This document shows, piece by piece, positions 45,374 through 61,500 of a stretch of 64,000 bases of DNA (the first letter of the stretch is position 1; each line of letters opens with the position of its first letter). A model generated the notes under the pieces. That model saw only the letters and a list, made by a program, of their open reading frames with translations. It was not told the DNA's origin and did not search any database. The stretch is taken from contig OZ023265.1 of assembly GCA_964006375.1 (NCBI GenBank), forward strand, positions 167,982,533 through 168,046,532. The letters run 5' to 3'. Origin of the DNA: Tillus elongatus. Its lineage: Eukaryota > Arthropoda > Insecta > Coleoptera > Cleridae. Position numbers and translations under genes: made by a program.

Positions 45374-46646
45374 CTAGGCAAGATCCAAAGGATGGCTTGC
45401 CTAGGCATCACAGGGGCCATGTCTTCAACCCCAACAGCCGCCATGGAGGTGTTGCTGGATCTACCCCCCCTACACTTAGTTATTATGGGAGAGGCCAGGC
45501 TAGGACTATACAGACTAGCCTGCAATGGTAGACTGAAGATCAACCCAGGCTTCAGGGGCCACTGCAAAATTCAGGAGATCGTGAAGGAGCCCATGCTTGA
45601 AATGAGGTCAGACTTCGCGAGCCCGCGAATGTGCAGGGAAAACAACTTTACAGTGGAAATCCCTGATCGCGAGGCATGGCGGGAGGAGACGCCGGGCATG
45701 TCACGGGACGCGCTCGTCTGGTTCACGGACGGATCTGGCGGGGAGCGTGGGACGGGGGCAGGTGTTTACTCGGAAGGACCGAGGGTAAGTCATAGTATTT
45801 CCCTCGGAGCCCATGCAACGGTGTTTCAGGCCGAGATGTACGCCATCCTGGACTGTGTGCGGGAGAACAAGAGGAGGGGCTACACCAACAAGCGGATCCT
45901 CATAGCCACAGGCAGCCAGGCAGCCCTTAAGGCACTAAGTAGCCCACGGGTAAATTCCTGGCTGGTGAGTGAGTGCCGAGACGAGACGAGCGACCTGGCT
46001 GGGCAGAATGAGGTGACCCTCATCTGGGTGCCGGGTCACTCGGGGGTTAAAGGCAATGAAGAAGCTGACAGTCTCGCGAAGAGAGGGTCAGCAGAACCAT
46101 TTATGGGACCAGAACTGGCTCTGGGCGTGTCAAAGAGCACTGCCAGGGGAGCCATTAAGTCCTGGGTCAGAAACCAACACAAGGTGTACTGGGCGGACTG
46201 TCCAGGGCTCAGACATGGGAAGTCAATAATTGACGGACCCAGTTATCAAAGAGAGTTGTGGAGCTGCTAAACCTTAGCAGAGGACAGCTCAGAAACACAA
46301 CAGGTCTCTTGACGGGACACATGGCCGTCAAGAAACACCTGCATAAAATGGGGCGGTTCGAAGGGGACCTCGCATGCAGACTCTGCGGCGAGGGGGAGGA
46401 ATCAGCCCAGCACATCTTGTGTGAGTGTAAAGCTCTGGACCGGAAAAGACAACTGATCTACGGTCACTCTAGACCGGAGACAGAGCAATATAAAACTTCA
46501 CCCTACCAATCGCTGTGCAGACTAGTTCAAGGCACAGTGATCTTGGAATGGGTGGAGTAAGACTAAGGGTATGCACAATCAACCAAGGGTTGCGGTGCTA
46601 TCGGGGCGGCAAGGTCGCGGACGAGCCCTGAGGGAACAAAAAAAAA
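45374..46646 (+). pseudogene. 5'-truncated copy of the LOA-like LINE
   Basis: Begins at the codons for LGKIQRMACLG of the complete LINE and continues to the A-tail. A 15-bp target duplication (agagacgagaaaaaa; 45359-45373 and 46647-46661) shows an original truncated insertion. Identity to the intact copy is very high. The RNase H domain has the Asp of ATDSQAA changed to Gly (ATGSQAA), and a small insertion near 46244 (SSKRA region) shifts the frame, so the C-terminal 100 codons are read at 46258-46560 in another frame. Not functional. Confidence 0.94.
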
Positions 46647-46661
46647 AGAGACGAGAAAAAA

Positions 46662-47889
46662 TTGTATTCTTGCTCGAATCCCCGCTTATTGTAGTGTCGA
46701 CTAAACGAACTGCCGGCCGAACGATATGCCACGAAGGAAAATTACCACGACGAAGTACTCGTTCTCGTGGGGATTTTCCTCCCCCCTCTCGAATGCATAC
46801 AATCACTCTCGTTGCATAAACCACAAGACAAATTTCCTGAGAGCAGCCCTCGGAAAAGTTATGGGACCTGGGGCGAATGGGTGTGCTGTCCGGGGTAGGC
46901 TGGGTTTAAGGGGGACGGGGCTTTAAGATGCAAAAAGATAGCTGCTTCAAGCCGTTTTTTGCTCACACTTCCTTTTTACGCACTTCGCAGAATATTTTAA
47001 GTAACGATATAAAAGACCTCCCTGACGTGCTGTTTACACACAAACCTCCCAACTGATCTGACCTGCCCTGACATTATAGTTTGCCTAATCAAAAGCTAAA
47101 AGAAGGAAAAAGAGGAAGGAAAGGTACTTTATGCTCACATGAATGGCAGGGTTGATTTTCCTTTCGCTTTTAATTAGGCAAACTGATGTGAGGGCAGGTC
47201 AGCTGGGAGGATTGTGGAGTTTTTACTTTCGCGAGACGCTCGTCACGACAGAGTATGTAGTGACATTGAAAACGAGATGGTTAACTAAAAACACATTTGA
47301 CCGCAGGAGAATTTGGTATGTTCTGTCCAGCTGACCATTGTATTTCTTTTATAACTAACGTAAACACTTGTTTATGAACTATGAACAGTAAAATGATATA
47401 AAACAGGCACTAAAATGAAAATTTACTTCAGTTAACCTGTACGTTATTTATTATTCAACATTCAACGAACACGACAACAAACAATGAGTCATCCCTGGCT
47501 GACTGAGGGCTGGCGGCATCAAAGGGTCCGCTAATTCTCCATGCAAAAAGCATGACACACTCCGTCCTGTATTCATTATAGTCTAAGAGAACATATAAAA
47601 ATTGACATAGTGAACGTTATCGAAGTTCTCTTTAAAATTTTTGGCATATGACATTTATGTTGACTTATCTTAGTTGTCAAAAAAATGTCAACGTCAGCCG
47701 AATGCCAAGATTTTTGATGTATTGTATGGTGTGTGTGTGTTTAATAATGGAAATGTCAATTTTTTTAATAAATATTCAATAAAAATGCACGCGTTGACAA
47801 AGTTTTCATAATCACCGGTGATTAGAGTGTGTTGTAATATTTAGGACTTAGTTGTAATTAATGCCACGACAAAATATTAGTGTACAATA
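46662..47889 (+). promoter_or_regulatory. Upstream region of the TM9SF4 gene
   Basis: About 1.2 kb between the LINE copy and the first coding ATG. It contains a GC-richer stretch (46700-46930) and the foldback at 47045-47210. A promoter is expected here, but no TATA box or initiator could be chosen with confidence. Confidence 0.35.
47045..47210. repeat. Foldback repeat, about 40-bp arms
   Basis: Left arm cctcccaactgatctgacct... and right arm ...aggtcagctgggagg are inverse copies with a small gap, ending inward at gtttgcctaat / attaggcaaac. Probably a small MITE. Confidence 0.8.
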
Positions 47890-47901
47890 ATGAATTCAAA
47901 G
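47890..47901 (+). CDS. TM9SF4: TM9SF4-type nonaspanin, first coding exon
   Basis: Four codons (MNSK) followed by an AAG|GTAAAA donor. Chosen because it joins in phase 0 to the next exon and supplies the start of a signal peptide; there is no ATG in frame at the beginning of that exon. The ATG context is acaataatga. Confidence 0.7.
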
Positions 47902-48000
47902 GTAAAAGTTGCAAATCCCCATTATCAAGTTATTCAGTTAACCTTATCATCTTTTGTACTTAGCAAATAAAGTAAACAAATATTGTTTGATTGATTTCAG

Positions 48001-48398
48001 CTCTATCCACTGATCATAGCTCTATGTATTTCCTCATGTATACTGCCAAGTGTTCAGTTCTACGTGCCTGGTATGGCCCCCACAGACTTCAAGAAAGGTG
48101 ATCCAATAGAAGTGAAGGCTGTTAAGATGACCAGTATACACACACAGTTACCATATGAATATTATTCTCTGCCTTTCTGTTTTCCGAAGGGCGGAATGGA
48201 CGCTATTCATTATAAATCCGAGAATCTCGGAGAGGTCCTTAGAGGGGATCGTATAGTCAATACTCCTTATATAGTAAAAATGGCAGAGAACACACCATGT
48301 GCGTTACTGTGCAATTCTGCTGATAAAGTAATCAACTGGGGTGTAGGAGAATCACAGAATGTTGTTAATAGGATTCAGCATGAATATTTTGTTCATTT
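48001..48398 (+). CDS. TM9SF4: TM9SF4-type nonaspanin, exon 2
   Basis: Nonaspanins are nine-membrane-span proteins of Golgi and endosomes that help sort membrane proteins and are linked to phagocytosis and adhesion. This exon starts after ttgatttcag and ends in phase 2 before gtaagt. It encodes the rest of the signal peptide (LYPLIIALCISSCILPSV) and the start of the luminal domain: FYVPGMAPTDF, QLPYEYYSLPFC, then YKSENLGEVLRGDRIVNTPY. The FYVPG and ENLGEVLRGDRI words are hallmarks of the family, and FYVPG with LRGDRIVNTPY fits TM9SF4 rather than TM9SF2. Confidence 0.9.
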
Positions 48399-48518
48399 GT
48401 AAGTTATTATGTATTTTCTTCTAGAATTAGGATATTTGATGTACCATGGATTCTTTTAATCTAAGGATTTTGAGTGTTAACTGTTAATTTTCTCTATAAA
48501 TTACGACTGTGTTTTTAG

Positions 48519-48674
48519 ATTGGTTGATAACTTACCTGCAGCCACTAAAATAGTTAACCCAGAAACAAATGATGTGCAGTTTGAACATGGCTATCGTTTG
48601 GGAAATACCGTGGGTGATAAAAGCTACATCAACAACCATTTGAAACTGATTCTCTTGTACCACAATCCTACACC
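48519..48674 (+). CDS. TM9SF4: TM9SF4-type nonaspanin, exon 3
   Basis: Starts after gtttttag and ends in phase 2 before gtaagt. It encodes LVDNLPAATKIV, FEHGYRLGNTVGDK and LKLILLYHNP, the conserved middle of the luminal domain (WxVDNLP and GYxLG words). Phase agrees with exons 2 and 4. Confidence 0.9.
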
Positions 48675-50100
48675 GTAAGTACTTTTTTAAATTTTATTTA
48701 TTTAATAATTAACAATTGCCTGCATTCGCACATAGGTGTTGTATAAGGATGGGAGTAATATGCGAACTAACTATAATATATTTCCTTGGATACCTAAGTC
48801 AAAACGACTTGTTTGTATCCTTTAAAGCTGAACTCTATCTCATTCTCAGTACATAAATTATACCTCCTAATACATACAATATTTACAATTTTCCCTTCTT
48901 TGTGCCCCAATCTAATGAGATCTACCTTAACCTTCAAGAGATGAGAGATGCGACTAGACGTTGAAACAAAACAAAAACAACAAAAAATCAAAAGAACATG
49001 CTAGAAAAAAAAAACAATGCCATGGGGTTAAAAAAACCAAAACAATGCCATAGGGTTAACGTCAGTAGAAAGGCTGAAAACATAATATCCATCTGGTGCA
49101 ACTTTATAATCGTTATCAGCATATGTCAACATTAAATCAATTTTATGTGAATGTAGCGCTGATGATAAGCTGTGGCTATTACGAAATATCAAACGGCTTT
49201 TCCTTCACTTGTGGTATAAGTCCGGTCCCTTAGAACTACAGCAGTACTCAATTTATGGTTATGCTAATGCATCTTTAATCGTAGATCTTGACTTTCTGTG
49301 ATACCCATAAATAATGACAAGCTTTTACTCAAAACATTACCTTTTGACCACAATTGTAAGCTAAACATGATAGTGTGTGTTCTTGAACAAACAAAGTTGG
49401 TGTATATTGTCATTCCCAGAAGCAGGAAACCTTCTTAAAACTCTCCCAAGTAACTTTAGTATATGAAGAGAGCTTTTCCAACCATACCTGTGCGAGATTA
49501 TTCATTCAATTAAGAGTTTTGAAGGTTGTACAAAGCAATATGGTTCTACCTACTCTGTGTAATTTTCTTGCAGATTATTTATATTGTGTAGAACACATCA
49601 CCATTTGTCATAATGGAGAATAATTAATTAATAAGAAGAAATCAAGTTGCAAACTAACAACTAACTCATTTGTGTGGACATATCACTTATTCTAATAAAT
49701 ATTTCTTATTTTAAATAATTACAAATTACAATCATCCACCCCCATTCACTTGAATTCAAATGTCTACTCAACATTTAACATCAACATCTGATTATCTGAT
49801 ACCCATCGTTTTACTCTTTATTCGCATCCCGACGAAATAAACCAATCATAAACCCTCAAATTCCAGGATATGCACTACTGAGTGGGATGTGCGAATATGC
49901 CTGAACCGAACGACGTTTTACTTTCACCACTTTATTTACGTTTTATCAAAAAAGTGGCTCAAAAATATTGCAGTAGCTGTGCAATCTTATACTATTACAA
50001 ATTACGTGTTAATTAACACCTCAGTTTAGTATCTAAATTGTCCATGTTCTAACCTAGAAGTAGAAAGTAGAATCCAGATACAAATGTCGGGTAAGGTTAT
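48675..50100. other. TM9SF4 intron 3, first part
   Basis: Contains only small direct repeats (aacaatgccatggggttaa twice, near 49014-49060). No gene seen. Confidence 0.6.
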
Positions 50101-51316
<1,216 letters not shown>

Positions 51317-51808
51317 TTTTCGCGCCGAACTGGGAACGTGAAATTCATTTCAAGTTTCTGTGATAACGTGAAAATAATGTTTCTGGTGGCAGGTGAAATT
51401 AATTTCACCCAAAAACCTTTTTTTCTTGACCCTTCAGCGCTTCTGTAAATTTAAGTTATACAATAGAATAAAAAAAAATGTTTTGATTCACCTCTTAATT
51501 TTAATCCTTAATTATTGAGTTGGTTATTGGTGGATGTTGTAATGTGTAAATAAATTATTTTTTTTGGTTTTATAAACATTGACAATTTACAGAGGCACAA
51601 ATCAGTTTTTGCAATGTCTGTCATCAACAGTGATTAGAACATCCACACTATTCCGTGGATTTGGAACCAAGCGAGTACAGACTGTTTCTAAAACATAAGG
51701 AACCTTTGAGGGGAAAGATATAGAAAGTGGCTATAAATGAGTGGTTTGAATAATTCAGGGAAATATTTTATTTGGAAGCTGCAAAAAGTTTGAGCATAAT
51801 TGAAAAAT
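51317..51808. other. Intron DNA, no feature seen
   Basis: AT-rich, part of TM9SF4 intron 3. Confidence 0.5.
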
Positions 51809-53520
<1,712 letters not shown>

Positions 53521-53797
53521 AAAATTGTGTTAGAAGTTAACGGCCACTTTGTTAAAAAATAAAAACAATAATTGTTCCCAGCCTTTCATTATACAGGGTG
53601 TTTGTTAGTAGAGGCGGAAAATCCAGGGGTGCATGTTTTGGCCAAATATTGTTGTTTTGTTATATACACACATGGGGTTTTGTGGCAGCCGTTGTTAAGA
53701 TACAGGTGTCACACAAATACTAGCTTCTTTGCATATATATTGTAAAATTTCAATACTAAATAATGTAATGTAATTTTGTTGTTTTTTTTTCACATAG

Positions 53798-54075
53798 GGA
53801 TGTCTTTCGTGTTGTTGGTTTTCATGTAGAGGCCAAATCAGTACATAAAGATGATTTACAATTCATCGATGGCAAGTGCCAAATCCCAGAGAAGCCAAGG
53901 CCACAGTTAGTGGATCCAGTTACCGGAACAAAACTCTTCTTCACTTATGAAGTTGAATGGGAACAGTCACAGGTCAGTTGGGCGTTGAGATGGGACACTT
54001 ACTTAGCAATGAACGACGTCAAGATACATTGGTTCTCCATTATCAATTCAATTGTTGTTATATTCTTCTTGTCAG
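53798..54075 (+). CDS. TM9SF4: TM9SF4-type nonaspanin, exon 4
   Basis: Starts after ttttcacatag in the phase left by exon 3 and ends in phase 1 before gttagt. It encodes FRVVGFHVEAKS, FFTYEVEWEQSQVSWALRWD and the beginning of the first membrane helix after the luminal domain, WFSIINSIVVIFFLSG. The four exons give about 281 residues, matching the N-terminal half of a roughly 640-residue nonaspanin. The remaining eight membrane spans must be encoded beyond the window; nothing in 54076-64000 fits. Intron 3 is 5123 bp and filled with repeats. Confidence 0.92.
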
Positions 54076-54492
54076 GTTAGTCAGTGTTAATATTATAATA
54101 ATAAGAATAATAATGATAATATTTATTTTCAAAAAATGTTTTTTTTAATATATATAATTGTTGTTGGCTTCGAATTGATAACCCAATTCATATAGCCACG
54201 GTCCTTGTGTCACATTAGATTCTGAAACAACATGGGCACAGCAGTAACTGACTCATTGATTAAATTATATTGCTGCATATGTAAGTGAGTGCTGATATCT
54301 CTCAGTTTAAAAGGTTTGCATACAAATAACAAGTATGTGCACACACACATATATATATACACATATACTAGCACTTATTAAACTGTATATTATACGTTGC
54401 AAAATGAACATGAAGATGTGTGATATTAGCGTTTTATACATATAATAGGGTGAATATATGGGCTGGCAAGAATAAATTAGTACGAAAAAACT

Positions 54493-55292
54493 GTGAAAAT
54501 TTGCTTTCGATCAGGTGGTATGAGATGTGTTGATGATATGGTTTACGGTTTTTCCAGTCATGTTAAGATGTTGGGAGTATTTATTGACAGTCATATGCGC
54601 TGGCTACCTCATGTCGATTTTCTGTGCACTAGATTGAGGCGTTGTGTATATGCAGTGAAATGTTTAAAGAATGTCTGTGGTGAAAGCACCCTGTTGAGTG
54701 TATACCACGCCTGCTTCGACTCACTTATGCGCTATGGAATCATTTTTTGGGGTGCTGTGTCTGACTCTAATCGTGTCTTTTTAATACAGAAATTGATTGT
54801 TAGAATGGTGGCTGGTGCGGAGTTTCGTGAATCATGTAAACCTTTGTTTAATAAGTATTCCATTCTCACCTTTTACGACGCTTACATATATGAAATTTGT
54901 TGCTTTGTTCATAAGAATTATCATTACTTCACAGGAAATCAAATTTATCATGGTTATGCTACCAGAAATAGAGACATTTTGAGGCCTAGTGCACATTGTA
55001 GTGCCCTATACCAGAAGAATGTTTATTATAATGGATGTAAATTTTATAACCAACTGCCATCTGCTGTGAAAGCCTCTAATACTTTTTATACTTTTAAGCA
55101 CACCTTAAAAAATTTTCTGTTGGAAAAGACCTGTTACTCTCTTGAGGACTTCTTTGTATAGATTAAGTGATGTGCTTCATGTTTAAACCGTGCTATATTT
55201 TAAATTTTAATTTTAGTTTTACTGATGTATCGCTTATACTGACATTATCACGAACAGATTTATGCTGTATCTGTGAAATAAATATCTATCTA
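54493..55292 (+). pseudogene. Non-LTR retrotransposon RT C-terminal remnant, plus strand
   Basis: A 222-codon open frame (54493-55161) covering the region after the RT palm: KMLGVFIDSHMRWLPHVDF, MRYGIIFWGA, LIQKLIVRMVAG, YSILTFYDAYIYEI and FLLEKTCYSLEDFF. The upstream RT, including YADD, is missing, so this is a 5'-truncated insertion. The 3' untranslated region carries aataaa and ends in tatctatctat (about 55283-55292). In TM9SF4 intron 4, sense. Confidence 0.88.
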
Positions 55293-55574
55293 TAATAGCA
55301 TAATACTATACTAACAGCCTAAGGATTGCAACGGGGACACTCTTCACGCCATAGGGTCTATTATGATGACTTAAAAACAACACACACACACAGACCACGG
55401 GAAACATAGGTATTTACATATGGAAAGACAGTAAGATTTTTTTAAACTATATAGCCTATCTATGATTAAGATGTATAAGGTTCTTATAATCGTAAACTAA
55501 ATTTACAGAAAATTACAGTTTTGCATTTTTAATAAAGTTAATAATTGCAAACAATATCCTGTTATTTCTAAGAG

Positions 55575-57074
<1,500 letters not shown>

Positions 57075-57432
57075 AGGGGTTAAGGAGTCGCGGGCCAAAG
57101 GACTCCAGGGGGCAAGCTGAGGAAGTGGAAATAACAACATAAACTCCCGATGAAGCTTTCCCCAAGACCGTCATGCGCGGTAAAAATCCGCATCCTGCAC
57201 GAGGTGACCCTGCTAATAACTAAACATGACGGATCTAGACAAGGAGGTCGAACTAAACTCCCCCAATCTACGGTGTCACGTGACCCGTGCCTATGGATGG
57301 ATGGCACCAGGGCGATGGTGTCGTGAACGGAACCTCTGGAGTACCAGGCAACCCTCCAGAGTAACCCGCCTTGCACCACACAGGGGGTTCTGATGGTGTG
57401 GACAGTATTTCCCCCATTCTCGTGGGAACAAC

Positions 57433-58590
57433 ATGAAGATTATAAATACATATAAAACCAAAACCAATGAGGCTCGAGGAGTGGCTCCGGCTACAGACTT
57501 GAGCCTTGAGTCTATCCCGGAAACGGAGACGAGCCAGGGTGCGGCAGCGGACTCTGGAGGTCCCACGACCGGCGTAGATACGGGGGATCAGGGGGTAGCT
57601 TCGGCCAGAGACCTGTCCCCGACACCCAAGCTGGAGGCTGGGTCCCACCGGAGAGCGGCGAGCTCCGCGGACTCCGGGGGCCCCTCCACCAGTGAGGACT
57701 CTACTGTTAGAGTAGAGGGACTGCCCCGGCAGTCCAAGCGTCTTTCCGGGGCGCAAAGACAGAAGCTCCGGAGGGCGCAAAAAATGGCGGCCGGGACCTG
57801 GACGGTCGAGAAACCTGTAAAGGCGCAAGAGGGGAGTGCGGGTCAGAAGAGGACGCGCTCGAACTCTAGCACGCCCACTACAGACAGACGTTCCAAAAGG
57901 GCCAGGGTGCCTGTAAAGGCGCAAGAGGAGAGTGCGAGTCGGAAGACGCCGCGCTCTGGCTCTAGCACGCCTACTACAGACAGACCTCCCAAAGGAACTA
58001 AGGCCGGAACACCGGCGCAGACTGGCTCTTACAGGGAGGCTGCGGAGGGCCTCGGGATGGCGGTGATTGACAGACGCCATCCTGAGGTCACGCTAGACCA
58101 GGGGAAGGCGGACCTGATCCAGGCTGCGGTGGTAGCTGCAGTGGACTCTCTTCAGGAAGGGGAGAGCCCGCCTCAGTTCCACCGGACGCGCCTGACGGGG
58201 GGCATCCTCTGGATAACCTGTGCCGGCCCGCAGTCGCGGGACTGGCTGCGGAAAACGATCGGGGGCCTCGGTCAGATTTGGGAGGGGGCGGACTTGACAG
58301 CCGTCGAGCCCAAGGAACTCCCAAAGAGACGCAAGGTCCTCGTACGGATCCCTGACACCGTCCCGCAGGAGACGGTGATCAGCAGACTTAAGATCCAGAA
58401 CCCTGAACTGGGGACGCAACACTGGTCGGTTCTAAGCAGGAAGGCAGAGGAGAAAGGACAGACGCTCGCCTTCTCGATCGACCCGACATCTTACAGAGCC
58501 CTTGAAGGAACCTCCTTCAAGGCATTCTGGGGCATGGGAAGGGTTAGCTTCCGCCCACTGGGGAAGCAATTAAGGGTTAATGGGACTTAG
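57433..58590 (+). CDS. LINE ORF1 protein, 385 aa (DUF4780-type)
   Basis: Presumed RNA-binding chaperone of the LINE. The N-terminal half is low-complexity and basic, rich in Ser, Thr, Pro and Arg, and includes a 96-bp (32-residue) segment in tandem, beginning PVKAQEGSAG and PVKAQEESAS (57814 and 57910). The C-terminal half (about 205-375) is a globular domain of the DUF4780 type: VIDRRHPEVTL, LIQAAVVAAVDSL, GGILWITCAGPQSRDWL, PKRRKVLVRIPD and KAFWGMGRVSF. No CCHC knuckles are seen. The stop overlaps the ORF2 start by 11 bases in a different frame. The start chosen is the first ATG of the frame. Confidence 0.88.
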   Translation: MKIINTYKTKTNEARGVAPATDLSLESIPETETSQGAAADSGGPTTGVDTGDQGVASARDLSPTPKLEAGSHRRAASSADSGGPSTSEDSTVRVEGLPRQSKRLSGAQRQKLRRAQKMAAGTWTVEKPVKAQEGSAGQKRTRSNSSTPTTDRRSKRARVPVKAQEESASRKTPRSGSSTPTTDRPPKGTKAGTPAQTGSYREAAEGLGMAVIDRRHPEVTLDQGKADLIQAAVVAAVDSLQEGESPPQFHRTRLTGGILWITCAGPQSRDWLRKTIGGLGQIWEGADLTAVEPKELPKRRKVLVRIPDTVPQETVISRLKIQNPELGTQHWSVLSRKAEEKGQTLAFSIDPTSYRALEGTSFKAFWGMGRVSFRPLGKQLRVNGT

Positions 58591-61500
58591 GTTCCTTCAG
58601 GTCAACCTCCAACACAGTAGGGCAGCCACGGCCGGACTACTAATGGCTCTGAGGAACACGGATGTGGCCCTCATCCAGGAACCGTACTCCTACAAAGGAG
58701 AGATCAAGGGACTCGGCGGAGCTAATGGAAAGCTCATCTACAGCAGGTCCAGCGAGAATCCGAGGGCCTGCATTTTTGTCAGGGAAGGGATAGAGTTTCT
58801 CCCTCTAATGAATTTCTGTTCCAGGGACCTGGCAACGATCAAAATCCGATGTGGAGGAGCGGATGGGCTGAGGGACATTACTGTCGCGTCAGCCTATCTG
58901 CCAGGGGACAGCACGGACCCTCCTCCACCCAACGAATTGGAGCAGCTGATGGTGGGTAGCAGAGCAGGTGGATGGCAGACCATCATCGGCATGGATGCGA
59001 ATGCGCACCATGAGTTGTGGGGTAGCTCGGACACAAACTCTAGGGGTGAGGCACTTTTACAATTCTTTATGAAATTTAATTTAGACATATTGAATAGAGG
59101 TAATAAACCGACATTCGTCACAACACGGCGTGAGGAAGTTTTAGACCTAACAGTTTCCACCCAGTTTCTGGGTGACTTTGTTAAAAGCTGGGCTGTGTCT
59201 GGGGAAGTGAGTAGCTCAGACCACAGATACATCCGGTTTGAAATCGCCAAAGTCGAAAGAGAAACGGTATGGTACCGGGACCCCCGCAAGGCGGACTGGG
59301 AAGCCTACAGGGCAGACCTAGCTGTGGAACTGCGGGGGGTTGAGAGGGCCATAAGGGATTCAATAGACCTCGAGATTGCAGCAGTCCAATTGCGAGACGC
59401 AATTACCTCGGCCTATAACGCCAACTGCCCCCTGAAAATGAGGGTGTCCACCAGGAACGTCCCATGGTGGAACGAGGACCTCAGGCAAAGGAGGACGCAG
59501 GTTCGTAAGCTGTTTAACGCGGCCAAAAGGTCGGGAGCATGGGATGAATATAGACAGGCCCTATCGACCTATAACAAAAGACTGAGGGACGCCAAGAAGG
59601 AGTCGTGGAGGAGGCACTGCGAAGAAGTGGAAAACACATCCGAGAGTGCTCGACTACACAAGATCCTGTCTAAGGGCCCTCAGACTAACATAGGCTCCCT
59701 TAGAACACCCACGGGAGGCTTTACAAGCTCGGGGGAGGAAACTATGGAAATTTTACTCCAGACGCACTTCCCCGGCTGTAACATAATAAACCAATCACCT
59801 CCGGACTGGGAACACTCAGAAATAGAGGCGCCTTATAGGCGGGCATCTAGAGTAGACTGGACAGTCGCTAAAGAGGTGGTTACCTGGAGCAAAATCAGAT
59901 GGGCCATTAACAGCTTTAAGCCATACAAATCGCCGGGATTTGATGGAATAATGCCCATCATGCTCCAACAGGGGATAGATATACTGGCGCCGGTGCTTAC
60001 CCTCATTATGAGGGCCAGCCTGGCTCTGGGGTACATTCCGAGGGCATGGAGACTGGCCAGGGTTGTATTTATTCCTAAACCTGGGCGTCCAACAGACCAG
60101 GCAAAGTCCCTGAGGCCAATAAGTCTCATGTCCTTCTTGCTGAAAACAGTGGAAAAACTGCTCGACCGGCACATTAGGGGCGGTGTACTGGAAGCATATC
60201 CTCTACACTGCGGACAATATGCATACAGAGCAGGATTCTCAACAGAAACAGCACTGCACCAACTGGTGCTGAAACTGGAGAATACGCTGGAGAACAAGGA
60301 GGTGGCGCTGGGGGCCTTCCTAGACATAGAGGGGGCCTTTAGCAACACCTCGTTCGGATCGGTTCTGGCAGCTGCCCGGGAGCGTGGAATAGAGGAGACC
60401 TGCTGCAGGTGGATCGGTTCCATGCTCAGGGACAGGGCGGTGTTCACCTCACTCGCGGGAGGGACTCTGCTGGCGGGGGTCGCGGCGGGGTGTCCGCAGG
60501 GGAGCGTTCTGTCTCCCTTGCTCTGGTGTCTAGTCGTGGATGGCCTGCTGGGGAGGCTCTCGGGAGGGGGGTATGAGGTACAGGGCTATGCGGACGACAT
60601 TGTCATCATAGTCCGAGGAAAGGTCACACAGGCAGTGTGGGAGCGTATGCAGACTGCACTGAAAGTGGTGGAAGGGTGGACGGTTGATCAAGGGCTCGGG
60701 GTGAGCCCCGAGAAAGCAACCGTCGTGCCGTTTACGAGGAGGAGGAAGTGTGAAAGCCACAGAACTCTCACTCTATACGGTAGGAGCGTTCCAATGGCCA
60801 GGGAGGTAAAATATCTTGGGGTCGTATTGGACTCTAAGCTAACCTGGAATGGTCACATTGGAAAAATACTGCGTAAGGCAGTCATGACCTTAGCCGTCAC
60901 TAGGCGGCTATATGGAAAAACGTGGGGACTAAGACCTAGTATGGCCCACTGGCTGTACACAAGGGTGGTCAGACCATCGTTAACATATGCGGCACTGGTC
61001 TGGTGGCCTAAGGTGACACAATCCAGTGCCAAACAAAAACTAGGCAAGATCCAAAGGATGGCTTGCCTAGGCATCACAGGGGCCATGTCTTCAACCCCAA
61101 CAGCCGCCATGGAGGTGTTGCTGGATCTACCCCCCCTACACTTCGTTATTATGGGAGAGGCCAGGCTAGGACTATACAGACTAGCCTGCAATGGTAGACT
61201 GAAGATCAACCCAGGCTTCAGGGGCCACTGCAAAATTCAGGAGATCGTGAAGGAACCCATGCTTGAAATGAGGTCAGACTTCGCGAGCCCGCGAATGTGC
61301 AGGGAAAACAACTTCACAGTGGAAATCCCTGATCGCGGGGCATGGCGGGAGGAGACACCGGGCATACCACGGGACGCGCTCGTCTGGTTCACGGACGGAT
61401 CTGGCGGGGAGCGTGGGACGGGGGCAGGTGTTTACTCGGAAGGACCGAGGGTAAGTCACAGTATTTCCCTCGGAGCCCATGCAACGGTGTTTCAGGCCGA

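Noticed and set aside
57268..58080. 270-codon open frame antisense to LINE ORF1
   Set aside because: It mirrors the GC-rich ORF1, has Arg/Leu/Ser-rich shadow composition and no domain.
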